Shown here: one piece after another, positions 23,568 through 35,718 of the stretch
Position numbering within the stretch: position 1 is the stretch's first letter
Layout of the letters: each line of letters starts with the position of its first letter
NCBI GenBank assembly: GCA_000697335.1
Contig: JNEM01013760.1
Span: 1 to 59,596, forward strand
Reading direction: 5' to 3'
DNA from: Conidiobolus incongruus B7586
Lineage: Eukaryota; Entomophthoromycota; Entomophthoromycetes; Entomophthorales; Conidiobolaceae
DNA: 59,596 nt
Notes under the pieces: generated by a model
Databases searched by the model: none
Seen by the model: only the letters and a program-made list of their open reading frames with translations
Told to the model about the DNA's origin: nothing
Program-made: the position numbers and the translations under genes

Positions 23568-26500
23568 TTAAGTCTGGGGATTCAATTTTAACTTAATTTT
23601 AAATTTCTTGGGAGAACTTGGGGTTTCGCGGTGCGAAGAAGGAGGATGAGGTTTTTCGATGGGGGGTTTGTGATGTCGATGAGTATTAACAGATTCATCA
23701 GATTTGGGTAGTATTAATTTCACAATTAAAGATTTTCTACCACGATTAGACTCAACTCGTGATGGAGGACGGCTCTCATGGTGGTGCCTTGAAGCTGATT
23801 TATGATGATCTACTGACTCTGGACGACCCTCAAGTCGACGCTTAGAAGCTGATTTATAGTGATCTATAGGATCTGAACGATCTTCATGACGCTGGTTAGA
23901 AGATAATTTATGATTCTCCATAAGATCTGAATAGCTTTCGTGGCGCTGTCTAGAGGATGGTTTATGATGATCCATTGGTTCTGAACGACTCTCGTGGCGG
24001 TTTTTAGAAGATCTATGATATTCTTTCGAGTCTGGATGATGTGGTGAAGAACGTTTCTTATGCTCTGGTTCGCGCAATTGATCAATAGAGCGAGAGCTAA
24101 TTGGTTTGTGATGTGAAGATGTTAATTTTAATTTGGGGATTTTTCCGGAATCTGATAAATATCTAGTTGGACCATTGGCAAGAGAAGAAGTATCTGGAAG
24201 ACTTCGAGGAGAGTCGATAGATAAATTCGTTGAACTTGATAACTTGGGCTTCTTTTTTGGTTTAACTTCTGTTGGTTGATCAAGTCCATGTTTACTAAAA
24301 TTACTCAAAGGTTCAGATTGGTGTCTATCTCTATGTTCATGTTCTGGTGCGGGTATACTTTCGATATCAACATTAATATTTTCTTCTTTAATATCATGAC
24401 GTTTAGAAATATGAATATCAGTAGGCAAGGACTTCTTAGTTCCAATTTCGGATGCATCATGTTTGGATGATTTTTTAGTTTGTTTTTCTTGAGATTGGGA
24501 ATGAAGTTCTTTGGAATTTGTTTGTGAACCAGTTGATTTAATAGAATCAGGTAATTTTCTTGAACCATTTGGATGAATTGGTGCTGGTTCTTTAATTTTA
24601 CGTGACTCAACGGAAGCTGGTTTATTAAAAGGTGGATTGACAATGACAGGGTCGAATACAGCATCATCAATATCATAAACACTCCAATCAGGATCAGGAA
24701 TATCTTCGACTTGTATATTATTTTGAGATTTTATACCATTGAACTCATGTACACCGTTGGGATTTATATCCAGGCTCACTGATGATTCATTAATTTCCAT
24801 AGGAATACGAATTTTGAATAATGAAAAGTCCAGTGTCTCACGTTTTGAATTACTCGGAATCAGTTTACAAAGAGTAAAAAGGGCATTGCGAACTCGAAGG
24901 TCTGTGTTTGGATCATGAAGCTTTGACCATGCAACTGCTCTTAATTTTTCATCATGGGGAAAAAGAACAGGAGTATTTGGAGCGATATAACCGCCTTCTT
25001 CTAACAGATCAAGATAATTCTGATCAATAAAATCGGAATGATCCTCATTTTGAGATGGATCGTTTAGTCGGACATTAATTAGTGCATAAGTACGATTGAG
25101 TTTTTGAATTAAATAATATCTCATTTGAGGTTCAGGATCACTAGAAATCGTGCTAAATACATAGTCAAAAATTGATGCATTCAGCAGACCACCGAGCAAT
25201 AGAATAGCATCAAATGCAGCATATCTTACATGGATATAGTTTCCATATCTAGATAATATTAGGTCATGTTTAACATTTTATGTTTAAAATATACCTAGTA
25301 TATTTCAAAAAGAATACCAAATCAAGTGGTATAATCCTCTTTAGAGATAACTTGGTGAACACCTGTTAATGTGAATTAGAAATAAATAAGAAAAATGTGA
25401 ATAATAATATTTACTTGAATACAGCTGACAGTGATTGAGTTGTGGTATGAAGGTATTACTCTGTCGATAGTATTATACCTCTTTAATTCCTCAAGAAGGG
25501 ATGTGCATACAGCATCTAATCCGTTCAAATGACTAGAGCATTTAGACTCAATGATAAATCCAACTGCAATAATTAAGGAACTAATGTAAAAATTATCTGA
25601 ATACTAGAGATATTTTTATATAAATAAAAGTCAATAAGCTTGGTTAAAAATAAACTTACTGAATTGCTAGAATTATCATTCATTTTTAATAGTTCCAAGA
25701 TCAAGTTGATAACAACAGAAGGAGCTTCATTATAGTCATCACGAACTTGAGATAATGCTAGAATAATAGACTAAAGAAATTAGACCATTAAAAGTGTAAA
25801 TGTGAAATATTATACTTTTTGAACAAAATATTCAGATAAATTAGAAAAGTCATTAGGTTTCAACACGAAACGATCCAATTCTTCACCTTCATTAAGAATA
25901 TTACAACAATATTTGCGATGAAATATTTTCAAAAGATGGTATAGGCCGATATTATTGAATCTGGATTTTGCGCACTATAAGAATTTATGAGGCGATTAAT
26001 TTCTAAATATATATTACAATGCTTACATATATCAAAGCATGCGCTGCTTCTCCTCTTACTCGGTAATAGCATTGGCTATTCATAACTGTGCGAAGTAAAG
26101 TTGTGGAACATGCGGCAGAGGGCAAATTTTTTAATGCTTGAACAGCCTAATGATATGAATAAATAAATAAATATTAAACTGAATATATAATTGAACTTAC
26201 TTCATATTGAGAAACTACGTCACGATCTTTTTCCAGTTGACCAGCCCACATGTGATCCGGTTGATCAAGGGTAATTTCAGAGATCCATTCAAAATCAGAA
26301 TCCATACGAATCCACTCAAAAGTTGCGCTACAAAAGTTAAATATTTTGAAATATACGCACAATTCAATTATGTCATTTACCTAGCTAAACTTTCTTCATC
26401 ATCTTCACCCCACTCAACAATTTGCCATTCCTCTTTTTCTTTTTCGTTTCCTTCTTCAGCCAGAAATAGATCGTCTACTTCCGCGTTATCTACATCTAAT

Positions 26501-28784
26501 TGATCTTTAACAATGGCTTCAGCAGCTGCTGCGGCTTGTTTTCGAAGTTGGAATCTTTTGGTGTTTCTACGAATACGCTTATATTTAGTATTAAACTGAA
26601 CTTCAAATTTCTTTTCTGGCTCTTGGATATCAAGAATATGTTCATATGGTGTTCCATCTGCTTCACAAATACAGGCCGTCATGTAGCCAGTAAAGTATTT
26701 TGTTGGTTTCACTATTTCAAGCCAAGCTTTATCTTCTTGATTAATACCATCATTTGTGGTTGTTTGAGTCATATTGATTTCAACAACCATCTTTTTTCTA
26801 TTAAAAGAATAAGTAAAGGTAAATTTTGGACAACCGCTTCCATAGATCCATTGTTCTGCAAAGGATTTAAAATCAACTTTACTCATTTTCCTACAACATT
26901 TTAAGAACCAGTGAGTACTAAGAGAATTTCCAACTCCAAATTCTCCACTCATGGTTGCTCTTATTATTTCCGGTATTACCCTAAATAGCCCGTGGGATTT
27001 ACCACTTTTAACCATTTGCTTATTGATCATATATAAGACGATTGGAGCTTTAAGGTTCATAAAATACAAATCTTCTGGATCATATGGACAAGTAATTAAA
27101 GCGTTGCATAAAGGCGGGCGGTTGGAGTCGAGTTGGCATACTCTTATCATATCCTATAAATTATTAAGTTATTATTATAAATAAATATTGCAGTTTAAAT
27201 ACCATTTTCAATCTATATCGATATTCATTTATTCCAAAATGTGATTTTAAAAATAAAGAATTCATGAACCCACTTAATCCCAGAATTAACCAAATATCAG
27301 AGCTATAAAACATAGTAAACATCATTTTAATATGATAGACAATAAAATAATTATTTTACCATAGTTTTGGAACGACATTGACACCAAACCACTGTGTAGC
27401 CAAAGCGAGACCAATGGCTCTCCGTGTCTCATAAGCTTGATCAATAATATCTTCTGAGAATAAAAAATTGAGACCAAGGATTGCAACCTCTGCACCAATA
27501 CTAATTGAAGAATATGAAGTTTCCAAAAACACAAGTTTGAATGAATCGAAAGGATATGAGCCAAAATTATTAATGTAGAAGCTCATAGCTTTGCTGACAA
27601 TCTCACTTGAGTTCTTAAGCTCGTGTTTCCATCCTTTAGGACAGTATGCAACAACAGCTTTACTCATATCAAGTGTTAATTTCTCATTTGAGTCGGTTTG
27701 GGGTGCATATCCTTCCATTTCACCAAAAACGATATTTTCAAAATCTCCAATTGCAAACGATAATAGATATGCAGGACATGGAAAAGATACATAATATTTA
27801 TAAATTATCCTATTTGGGTCATGAGGATGAGTTTCCTGTCCTATTAGTTCCCCTGAGGCTATTACAGATAATCTTGATTTTGATAAGTCTGCTTCAGGTT
27901 GCGTGACTACAAAATTCATTTCCCAAGTACATCGTTCATGCATATCATCAATACACGGAAGCCAACATCTAACATCCCCGGGCCCTAAGTGATTGCTTGT
28001 ATAGAAATAAGAGGATTTCTAGTATACCATTAATTTTTTGTTAAATTAAGTTTTAAGATATTCAAATTACCTGAACGTCTGATTCTCTCCCATTCGATGA
28101 AAATAGAACACCAGTCTCAGGTGAATTAACTAAGTATTCAATTTGAACTAATAATGGCACTGGGGAAACTCCTTCAATAGAATTTAGTAAGTTTTGAAAT
28201 TAAAAATATAATATCGAATTTACCAGTTGGATTAGTCACGTTAGGAGAAAGATGCTAAAAGGTATTAAGGTTAATAAATAAATAGAGAAATTAATATAAA
28301 AGATGTAATACCATATTTAAATTAACTTCAGGAGGAATTAAAATCACTAATTCCCCATGATCTCCACTCGCTTGAGCCAAATCATATAATTTTTTAAAAG
28401 AATAATAACAATTGGGGGAAGCTTTAGATAATTCTACAGAGTTGCAGAGCTCAAAACAAGGGTCATATCTATCATATTTAGCTTTTATTCCGTTAATTTT
28501 AACATTAAGTATATCTTAAACAAATTAAAAATTAGATTGAAAAAATAATTTAACTGAATAAAAATTTTACCAGCTTTTTTAACGTTTAATCTTATAAATT
28601 GTGCTTCAATAGTATTAAAATAAATCTGTAATTCTGTAAAACCCTGGGATTTAAAAGTTTAATAAATTAAATTATAAAAGGAATGGGAAAGAAAAATTAC
28701 CAAAATGACTCTTGAGTTCATATCAATATCGAGAGTGAGTTTTTGATGATGCAAGTAAAACATTTTTGATTCTTCTTTGTCCAT
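23568..28784 (-). CDS. TAF2: TFIID subunit TAF2
   Basis: Fifteen exons on the minus strand, in transcript order 28701-28784, 28571-28643, 28312-28514, 28224-28254, 28071-28171, 27360-28018, 27203-27302, 26381-27153, 26201-26327, 26027-26146, 25816-25974, 25660-25770, 25415-25603, 25295-25362 and 23568-25248. All joins keep frame, giving 1492 aa. TAF2 is the large TFIID subunit that contacts initiator DNA. The first 450 residues have the M1-aminopeptidase fold. Where peptidases carry HELAH before QWFG, this protein has LALAT (368-372), and the downstream NEG glutamate is also lost, so it is catalytically dead, as in all TAF2. Landmarks matching TAF2 include WLPCIDD, SDIWLILGLSGF, FEWIRMDSDFEW..., QLEKDRDVVSQYE and PSYHNSITVSC. 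A HEAT-like region follows to about residue 1000, then a long Ser/Lys/His-rich tail with tandem repeats. One exon is only 31 nt. Confidence 0.96.
23784..23999 (-). repeat. Coding minisatellite, four 54-bp units in the TAF2 tail
   Basis: The TAF2 tail contains four consecutive 18-residue units of the form RHExxS-(D/E)-x-x-(D/E)-(H/N)-(H/Y)-K-x-(S/A)-S-x-x, each 54 nt, with a partial fifth unit (HHESR) after them. Units differ by several substitutions, so the array is not very recent. Human TAF2 also ends in a Lys/His-rich tail, but this repeat is different in sequence. Confidence 0.85.
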
Positions 28785-29552
28785 TTTGATTAATTTATTT
28801 ATATTTAATTAATAATATTTATGATTGTTCTATTCATTATGAAATTCAATCGTCCAAGACGCAATTTGAATGCAATATTTATAATCAATATTTTTCATTT
28901 TAATTTATGGGATTACTTTTATTCTCATTAATCCAAATTTGGCATTGATTAAATGCTAAATCTTTAAATATAGGTTGAATATCTACTGTATAATATTGTT
29001 ATATAAATATAAATATTTAATTATGATATATATTAAAATTAATATGGTAAACTAATTATAATTAGAGTATGATAATTTTCAATTTTAAATAAAAGATATC
29101 ATAAATAAATCTTTTATCTCATAAAAGCAAAATATATTATATAAAAATATATATCTATAAAAATTGTTAATATCAGCTTGGTAAATAAAATTAGTAATTT
29201 TTGTAATCTTTTTTTCAAATAATTTATAACATAATATATGGTTATGTAATTTAGATATTTTTTAATAATTTTATTAATAAAACAAAGTAGTATAAGAAAT
29301 CCCAAACATTATATCATAACGATTAAATTAATCAAAAGTAGTAATATTAAACTGATTTTTAAGAGATTAATTATTTATTTCATTTTTTAAATATGATACA
29401 AGATTAAGATTAGATAATAAATTAAAACGTGGATTTGATTATTAACTCTCATTAAAAATGATCTAGACATTTTTTGTTTTCAATCGATATAGACCAAGTA
29501 TTAATCATTATTGATTGAAAAAAAATAAGCCCAATTATTAGAATGAAAATCA
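28785..29552. other. AT-rich intergenic DNA
   Basis: About 770 bp between TAF2 and the SPA2-like gene; TAF2 promoter region and 3' flank of the next gene. Nothing else seen. Confidence 0.6.
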
Positions 29553-31529
29553 TTAAATAGTTCTAATAGGATAGATATCTTGTGTAATTGCTGGAGAGTA
29601 AACCAATCCACCGAGATTGTAGAGACCGGAGGATTCTAACCCACCGGTGAGTGGTGTTTCGGGGAATTTGTCATCATCAGAGCTGCAGCTGATGTCGCCA
29701 ACAATTATTTTTAGAGGATTTGGTTTTGAGCATTTGGCGAATTGAATTGCTTTGTTAGCAATATTAGATGGCTGAGATGAGCTCAGTTTCTCAAGTTGTT
29801 CGGTATAATCCTTTAAGCTTTCTGCTAAAGATTCAAATTGATACATGAGGGAAGGATCTGGATTGGAGGAATAAGATTTAGAGCATGAAAGGATCAGTTT
29901 GATATTCTTAGAAATGGAAGATCTCAAATTATTTAGTTTGGCGATTTCCTCCGAAGAATGAACTTCGTTTGAATCCTTGATATCTCCTAACTGCTTTATG
30001 ACTGGATGATAAGAAGTGATGACCCTTTGTGTGACAGATAGGACCTGCGATGATTTCTGGGATTTAACTGCATACAACAAGTCATTAATGCAGCTTTTCA
30101 ACTGATTTAACTCAGAATTTGGTATTTTGAAATATTCTGAATTCTTAGCTTGTTTTTCGATATCAGCTGCTTTGACTAAAATAAAAAATAAGAAAGATAT
30201 TTAAAATGATCTTACAAATATATTACCATTCATTTGTGGCTCTTGATCGGTAACTGATTTCTGAGATTCCTAAAATGAATCTTATTAATTGTATACTCTT
30301 ACTTTTTGATAAATTAAATTACCTGTTTGATATTATTTACATTAGGTATATTTTTAATTTGATTCGGGTTCACTCTCTTTAACTCAGCTTCCAATTTTGA
30401 TATTTTCTTTTTGAGTTGTTTTTCGCTCTTTTTTAGCTTTTCATTATCCTTTATGACTCAAAAATTAGAAATGAAATAGTTGGAATTTGGATATAGTATA
30501 CCTCTGTTAACCTTTTATTTATCTCGATAATTGATAGTACTTCTTGTGTATCAATGGATTGTGGTTCTTTAATTCCAATAACACTCTATAATTATATATT
30601 AGCAATTCGTTTATATATTAAAATATCAGCAACATACCTTTAGAGCTGTTTCTAATTCTTTAATTCTTTGATATGCTACCCGGATTTGAGCTTCGGAAGT
30701 GTATAATGAATCAGCTTGACTGTTCTTAAGCTTATCCTATAAATTGACAACATAAATAATATGCCATATTAAGGGATAATTTCTTGATTTACATTCTTAT
30801 TACTGTTATCCAATAAACTATCAAAGGCAGAGTGCAGCGTGTCATCAGAGTCTTTTTGTTTAACTTTTTCATAATCAGGTATTTTTCTAGATAAAATGTT
30901 TGGAGAAATATCTGATACGATTTCGCCATCTTGATTGAAGGAAGCACTTAATACAGTGATATTGGGATCATATTTTTCGATGGACTAAATATAAAATGTA
31001 AGGTTATCAGTTTTATCAATACAAATGATGGTGATTCTTACATCCATTAAGTTTGGATACTTGGATTTGAACACTTGAAGCAAGTTGCTTGCTAGTGTTC
31101 TGAATGATTTTGCATCAATATCTGAAATATATCTCTTTCCAAATACATCGTTGCTGATTAAATGATCTGTTTTTAAATACACTAAATACTTAGATTAATG
31201 AAACTTGAATTGCTGATTTAATTATGAAACTCACTGGTCAATAGACCTTCTTTCCTTCGGATAATTTCCAAGCTGACATCTTTCAATAGGAGCTGAAGTT
31301 GCTGGGATGAAAGTTTGATGAGATGTGGTGTAAAAGTTTGTTCATTTTCGTGGACTATATCATATAAATCATGGTTAATAAACTGAATATTACTGGATGG
31401 ATAGTTATTACCTAACGGCTGTGTTTTTAAAAATGCCTGAACACTCCTGTAATAATTCAAAAAACGATCCATTTCAGGCTCAAAATTATCTAGCTGATTG
31501 TTGTTCTGCTTGTCTGAAGTATTGGACAT
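29553..31529 (-). CDS. Spa2-like polarisome scaffold with two SHD repeats
   Basis: Eight exons, in transcript order 31235-31529, 31042-31181, 30793-30984, 30638-30736, 30502-30585, 30323-30448, 30227-30269 and 29553-30175. All are in phase, giving 533 aa. Two divergent Spa2-homology-domain (GIT_SHD) repeats are seen, at about 68-93 (LIKLSSQQLQLLLKDVSLEI, then RRK) and 113-141 (GKRYISDIDAKSFRTLASNL...FKSKYPNL). These bind MAPKKs and formin-pathway partners in yeast Spa2. A coiled coil occupies roughly 210-312 (heptads in KLKKSEKQLKKKISKLEAEL). The C-terminal 200 residues are a helical region like the Spa2/Sph1/GIT C-terminal domain. Expected role: organiser of polarised growth at hyphal tips or conidium-forming sites. 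The protein is much shorter than yeast Spa2 (over 1400 aa), with the repetitive middle missing. Exon 7 is 43 nt. Confidence 0.82.
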
Positions 31530-33699
31530 GAAAGTGAGAGAAATAGGGGGAATATAGATATTAAGTACTATATGAGTGGGTGGTGTTGAGCGAAGGTTTC
31601 AGTTCCAAAGGATGAGTTGACAGAAGTTAAAAATTCATTAAATTGTACAGGTTTACCTAATTTATATTATTTGGCTATCTCAAGCAGATTACCAAAATTT
31701 GTACAGATTGAATTTGGCTGACACAATTAATTTCATCCGCAATTTTTACCTCCATATTGTCTGAAATATTTTGATAGCTTTATTTTTAAAGTGAATCTAT
31801 ATAGTAGATCATTTCATCATGCTAAATAGTAAATAATTTTATAATGATTGGTTAGCCTTATATCAAATCATTTATTAAATATAGATATTTTATGAACTCA
31901 TTCAGCTTAAAAGATTTTATATTAAATTTAATGCAAACGTTAAATGAAAATTGGATTAAGATTTAACAGTGTACTAATTAAATGCGTAGATCATATTTCT
32001 ATTAATCTAACATCTATAATTTAACCGTTCGAGTGTAGTATATCAAATAATAATTAAGGATTCTTTACCTGTGCATTTACCTTTAGTATTAAATTTTGAA
32101 GGATATTTAAACCTTAGATTATCAAAATTACACTTATTTTAACATTCTCATTATTAAATTAAATTTTCTTTTTAAATAACCAATTTATTTAATTTAGCGG
32201 TTTTCTGGTTACAAAATAGATTGCTATTAATTTTTTATTCGATATTTATATTAATAATTGGCGTTATCATTGATTTTATTGTTTAATTTGTTTTTTTTGT
32301 TTTTATTTATTATTGTTTTAGTATTATAATTGAAACTAATAATGTCAAAATTGATCATTTAATTATAAGGAGTTGAAATTTATTATAAATGTGACAAATT
32401 AAGAATTTCGGAATGAAATCGAATGCACTGGGTTGATTCATTTCAGGCAAAATAATGATTAAAAATAATAAGTTCCGAAGGTTTTACAATTAATAGGCTT
32501 TTACTAGTTATAATCAATTGAATTAAAAATAATATGACTTGATACTTATATAAAATTATTCCTTCACTGTAATGTCGTCTAATTTTATTATTAATAATAA
32601 TATCTAAATAATCATTTATAATATTTCTCAGTATTAGATTTAAACAGGTAAAGTTTTATTTATTGCTGTTTAATACCAATTATAAATTCAAACTATTCTT
32701 AATTATGTCAAATTTGAAGAATAGACAATTAACTTATTATCAACTGCTTGGTATTAGAAATATTGAAAAATATATTTGTTCATTGAACTTTTTATATAAA
32801 AATGAATATTCAAAGTAGGTTTGTCATTCAATCAATAACCTTCCTCGTTTCGTCATTATAATTAATAAAAATTTGGAATTCAATTTAATTAATGACCATA
32901 GATATATTGTTGTATCACATAACGAATTGATAAAATGTATATTATTTCTTCTATTCATTAATAATAAATTTGAATGAATCATTATTAAGACACAATTTAG
33001 ATCGATAGTATTAATCTTTGGTGTAAATAGTTGTAAATATCTAATTTCAATTAGTTGGCAATTTGTATAAATAGTAAAGATTTAATTCACACGCCAGCAA
33101 GTTGTTTATATTGTACATATATTTCCAGTTAAAATTCAGTGTAATGTGATACTAAATAACCTATAAAATATTCAAAATTAATCAATTTTTAAGAGAATGA
33201 TATTATATAAATATGATTTATTCTTCTTTTATAATTTATTGAAATTGAAATTTTATTGGATTAGTTAATTTAAGTGAAATTTGCTAATTTCAACAATGTT
33301 TTTATACTAAGAAATGTTTATAATTAATTATGCTAATATTATCTAATCTATTTATAGTAATATTCAAATCAGTTTTCATAATTCAAAATTTCAATTATAA
33401 TTTAACATTAATTGGTTAATCCCATAATATTTTATAATCCGATTAGAAGATTTTATCAAACAAGTTCCTTTAGTTATAAAATCAATAGAATGACATATTT
33501 TAATAAATTTTATCTACCAAAACTCCATATAAATACCTCAATCAATTTGTCAATGCGCTGGTATTTTATATAATTAATTTAATATTTTAATATGATTTTT
33601 GGATGTAATGGTATTTACTAAACATATTATTTAATTTCCATATTATTCATATGATATTAGAATGAAAATAAATTGAATGAAAGCATTCAAATAGATAAT
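31530..33699. other. AT-rich intergenic DNA, about 2.2 kb
   Basis: The left part is the SPA2-like promoter. An ATG-started stretch at 32705-32814 and another near 33491 have protein-like composition and could be 5' exons of the GPI1-like locus to the right, but neither can be joined to it with confidence. Confidence 0.45.
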
Positions 33700-35441
33700 A
33701 AATGGATAAAGTATTATTTAAAACAACCTTACGAGTTCAATTTATTGGAAGAATTATTATCTATTAATAGCAAAAACATTAATCATAACAACATTATTTT
33801 ATTCAAAGAATATAAGCTCAAAGTTACAAGGTAAATCGATATTAATAATTATCATTGAACATTAAAACCAAGGATTCTCTCATTAATCCTGATAATTTCC
33901 AGCAATTTTATTTCAATTTACCCCATTTATATTCATTAAATTCTTACTATGGAAAGAATTAAATTTAATCAATCATCCTAGTCAAAAGAAATGAATGTTC
34001 ATGTAAAAAGTACATATATAGTAGAATTAGATATTGATTTTAATCAATTGATTCAGTTGGTAATCGATATATTCCATTATCATTATATTCATTAATTATA
34101 TTTTTTAGATTATCATATATTCTATGATTCAACAAAAAATTGAAAATAAATCAATTACCCAAATTGAGCAATCTAACAATTTAATTCCATTACAATTTCC
34201 TATTTTTCAAAATTTAGGTAAATCTTTAATCCATTATACTTATAGTTATAAACATAGCATTTTGATTTACAGCAAATCAATTAAACTTTCGTCTTAATCA
34301 ATTCAACGTTACATTGAAGGATTATGAATCAAAACATATTTATTATTATTATTATTATTCTAATCAATTTAAGTTCATAAAATTAGTATAAAATGTTTAT
34401 ATTTTTATATGTTTATAATATATCTTGGTTTAGTATATACATGATCTTATTCGGTATCATATTTGATGATTTAATCGGCTACTGTTTAAATAATCATAAA
34501 GATTATCTCATTCGATTGATTATTCATTTTGTCAATGAATATATGCTGAAACTACCTCAAGAGATTGTGAATTGGCTTAGGGAATATCCCGTGAAACCGA
34601 TATTGAATAGTAAATTGGTACATTTCTTAAGTGAGTTATTCTCTTGGCTTACTATTAACTGGAATAGTAATTTTTTGACATATTTTAGTAATTTGGTGGT
34701 TAAATAATGATTGTTAAATCTTATTTTTAAATTCTTTAAAGCCTTATTGCTACGATTTAATCAAAGCTATTGGTCTATTTGGATTTTTTGGTCTGAGTCT
34801 TCGATTGAGCTAATCGTATGCTATCCTATCAATCAGTTTATTATACATCTTTTGATTCTATCTAGTCCCTAGAAAAATTACTTATTGGCTTTGAACTATT
34901 TTCAACTCTCTTTATATTACCTATTCCTATGTATTATCTTATAATAATATAGCTTTATTTGATATTTATAAATTTAAAAGGTAAAATGTGGAACCAGTTA
35001 AGACAGAGAGTTGATTTGTTTGATTATCATTTAGATCATAATATTAATGGTTCTATTTTATTCAACTTCTTAACCTTTTTATTCCCTTTAATTTTCATTT
35101 ATTTAACTAATTTCACTATGGTAATTGATAATTTATTTCAACTATGATATATATATATATATTCAATTTATTTGATAAATTTAGAGCTAGATATTAGTTT
35201 TCTGGATTCAGGGTATTTTTAAATTATTCATTAATCTCTTAAATTTTTTACCAATAGGGAGTTATTTTTCAAGATTTATTCTTCCTCAAAGATTTTATGG
35301 TAATTTTATCTTAATTATTTTATAATATCAATTTAATTAAAGTATAAAATTTTGTTTGATAAATATAATTAGGTTAAGTTATCAAATAGACCAAATGAAT
35401 CAAATTAATACTGTCTATTTAATAAAGGTAATTTGTAAGTT
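33700..35441 (+). pseudogene. GPI1/PIG-Q homologue, apparently broken
   Basis: GPI1/PIG-Q is a membrane subunit of the GlcNAc transferase that starts GPI-anchor synthesis. Recognisable pieces in the right order are: an exon at 34437-34695 with YMILFGIIFDDLIG, WLREYPVKPILNSKLVHFL and FSWLTINW; an exon from about 34741 with IKAIGLFGFFGLS; LKGKMWNQLRQRVDLFDYHL and NGSILFNFLTFLFPLIFIYL at about 34957-35118, the family's GKKWN.LR.R.D block; and the C-terminal WIQGIFKLFINLLNFLP from about 35208. Between the GLS and KGKMWN blocks the family-like frame continues but meets TAA once and TGA twice, at about 34810, 34852 and 34891. Exon phases also fail to match near 33831/33903, 34391/34437 and after 35300. 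Either the gene is decaying or its splicing is unusual. No complete reading frame was found. Confidence 0.6.
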
Positions 35442-35635
35442 TTAATTGATTTATAATATTAATTTATGTTGTAATAGTCGAATTTTTGTAAATATTCCAA
35501 GTTTAATCAAAATTTAGTTTATATTTCGAGTAATTTCATTCATAATTATTTTAACATAATTATTGCTAAAAAATATGTTAATTGAGATCTAATAAATAAT
35601 ATATAAAAATAAACAATATATTTTTTGGTCAAAAG

Positions 35636-35708
35636 TACTCCCAATAGGGATTGACCTGTGAACTTGGCGTTATTAACACCACGCTCTAACCAACTGAGCT
35701 ATGGGGGC
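35636..35708 (-). tRNA. tRNA-Ile (AAT), T arm degraded
   Basis: A 73-nt cloverleaf on the minus strand. The acceptor stem starts GCCCCCA and pairs with TGGGAGT, with one mismatch and one G-U. The D arm is canonical (GCTC-AGTTGGTTA-GAGC). The anticodon arm is TGGTG-TTAATAA-CGCCA, all paired, with anticodon AAT (Ile). The T arm (ACAGG-TCAATC-CCTAT) has a mismatch and a six-base loop lacking the TTC signature, so the internal B box is damaged, while the A box is intact. It may be a pseudogene or a poorly transcribed copy. It abuts the solo LTR at 35719. Confidence 0.75.
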
Positions 35709-35713
35709 ATCTG

Positions 35714-35718
35714 CATCT
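35714..35718. repeat. Left target-site duplication (CATCT)
   Basis: CATCT immediately precedes the TG end of the LTR, 5 bp beyond the tRNA-Ile 5' end. It is repeated exactly at 36253-36257. Confidence 0.8.

Noticed and set aside
34814-34834. A 21-nt mini-intron (GTATGC...CAG) in the GPI1 locus
   Set aside because: All well-supported introns here are 45 nt or longer. Removing it leaves a frame that does not match the family.
34810-34893. Reading TGA as tryptophan (code variant) to explain the stops in the GPI1 locus
   Set aside because: TAA also interrupts the same frame, the residues expected there are not Trp, and the kinase gene ends normally in TGA.
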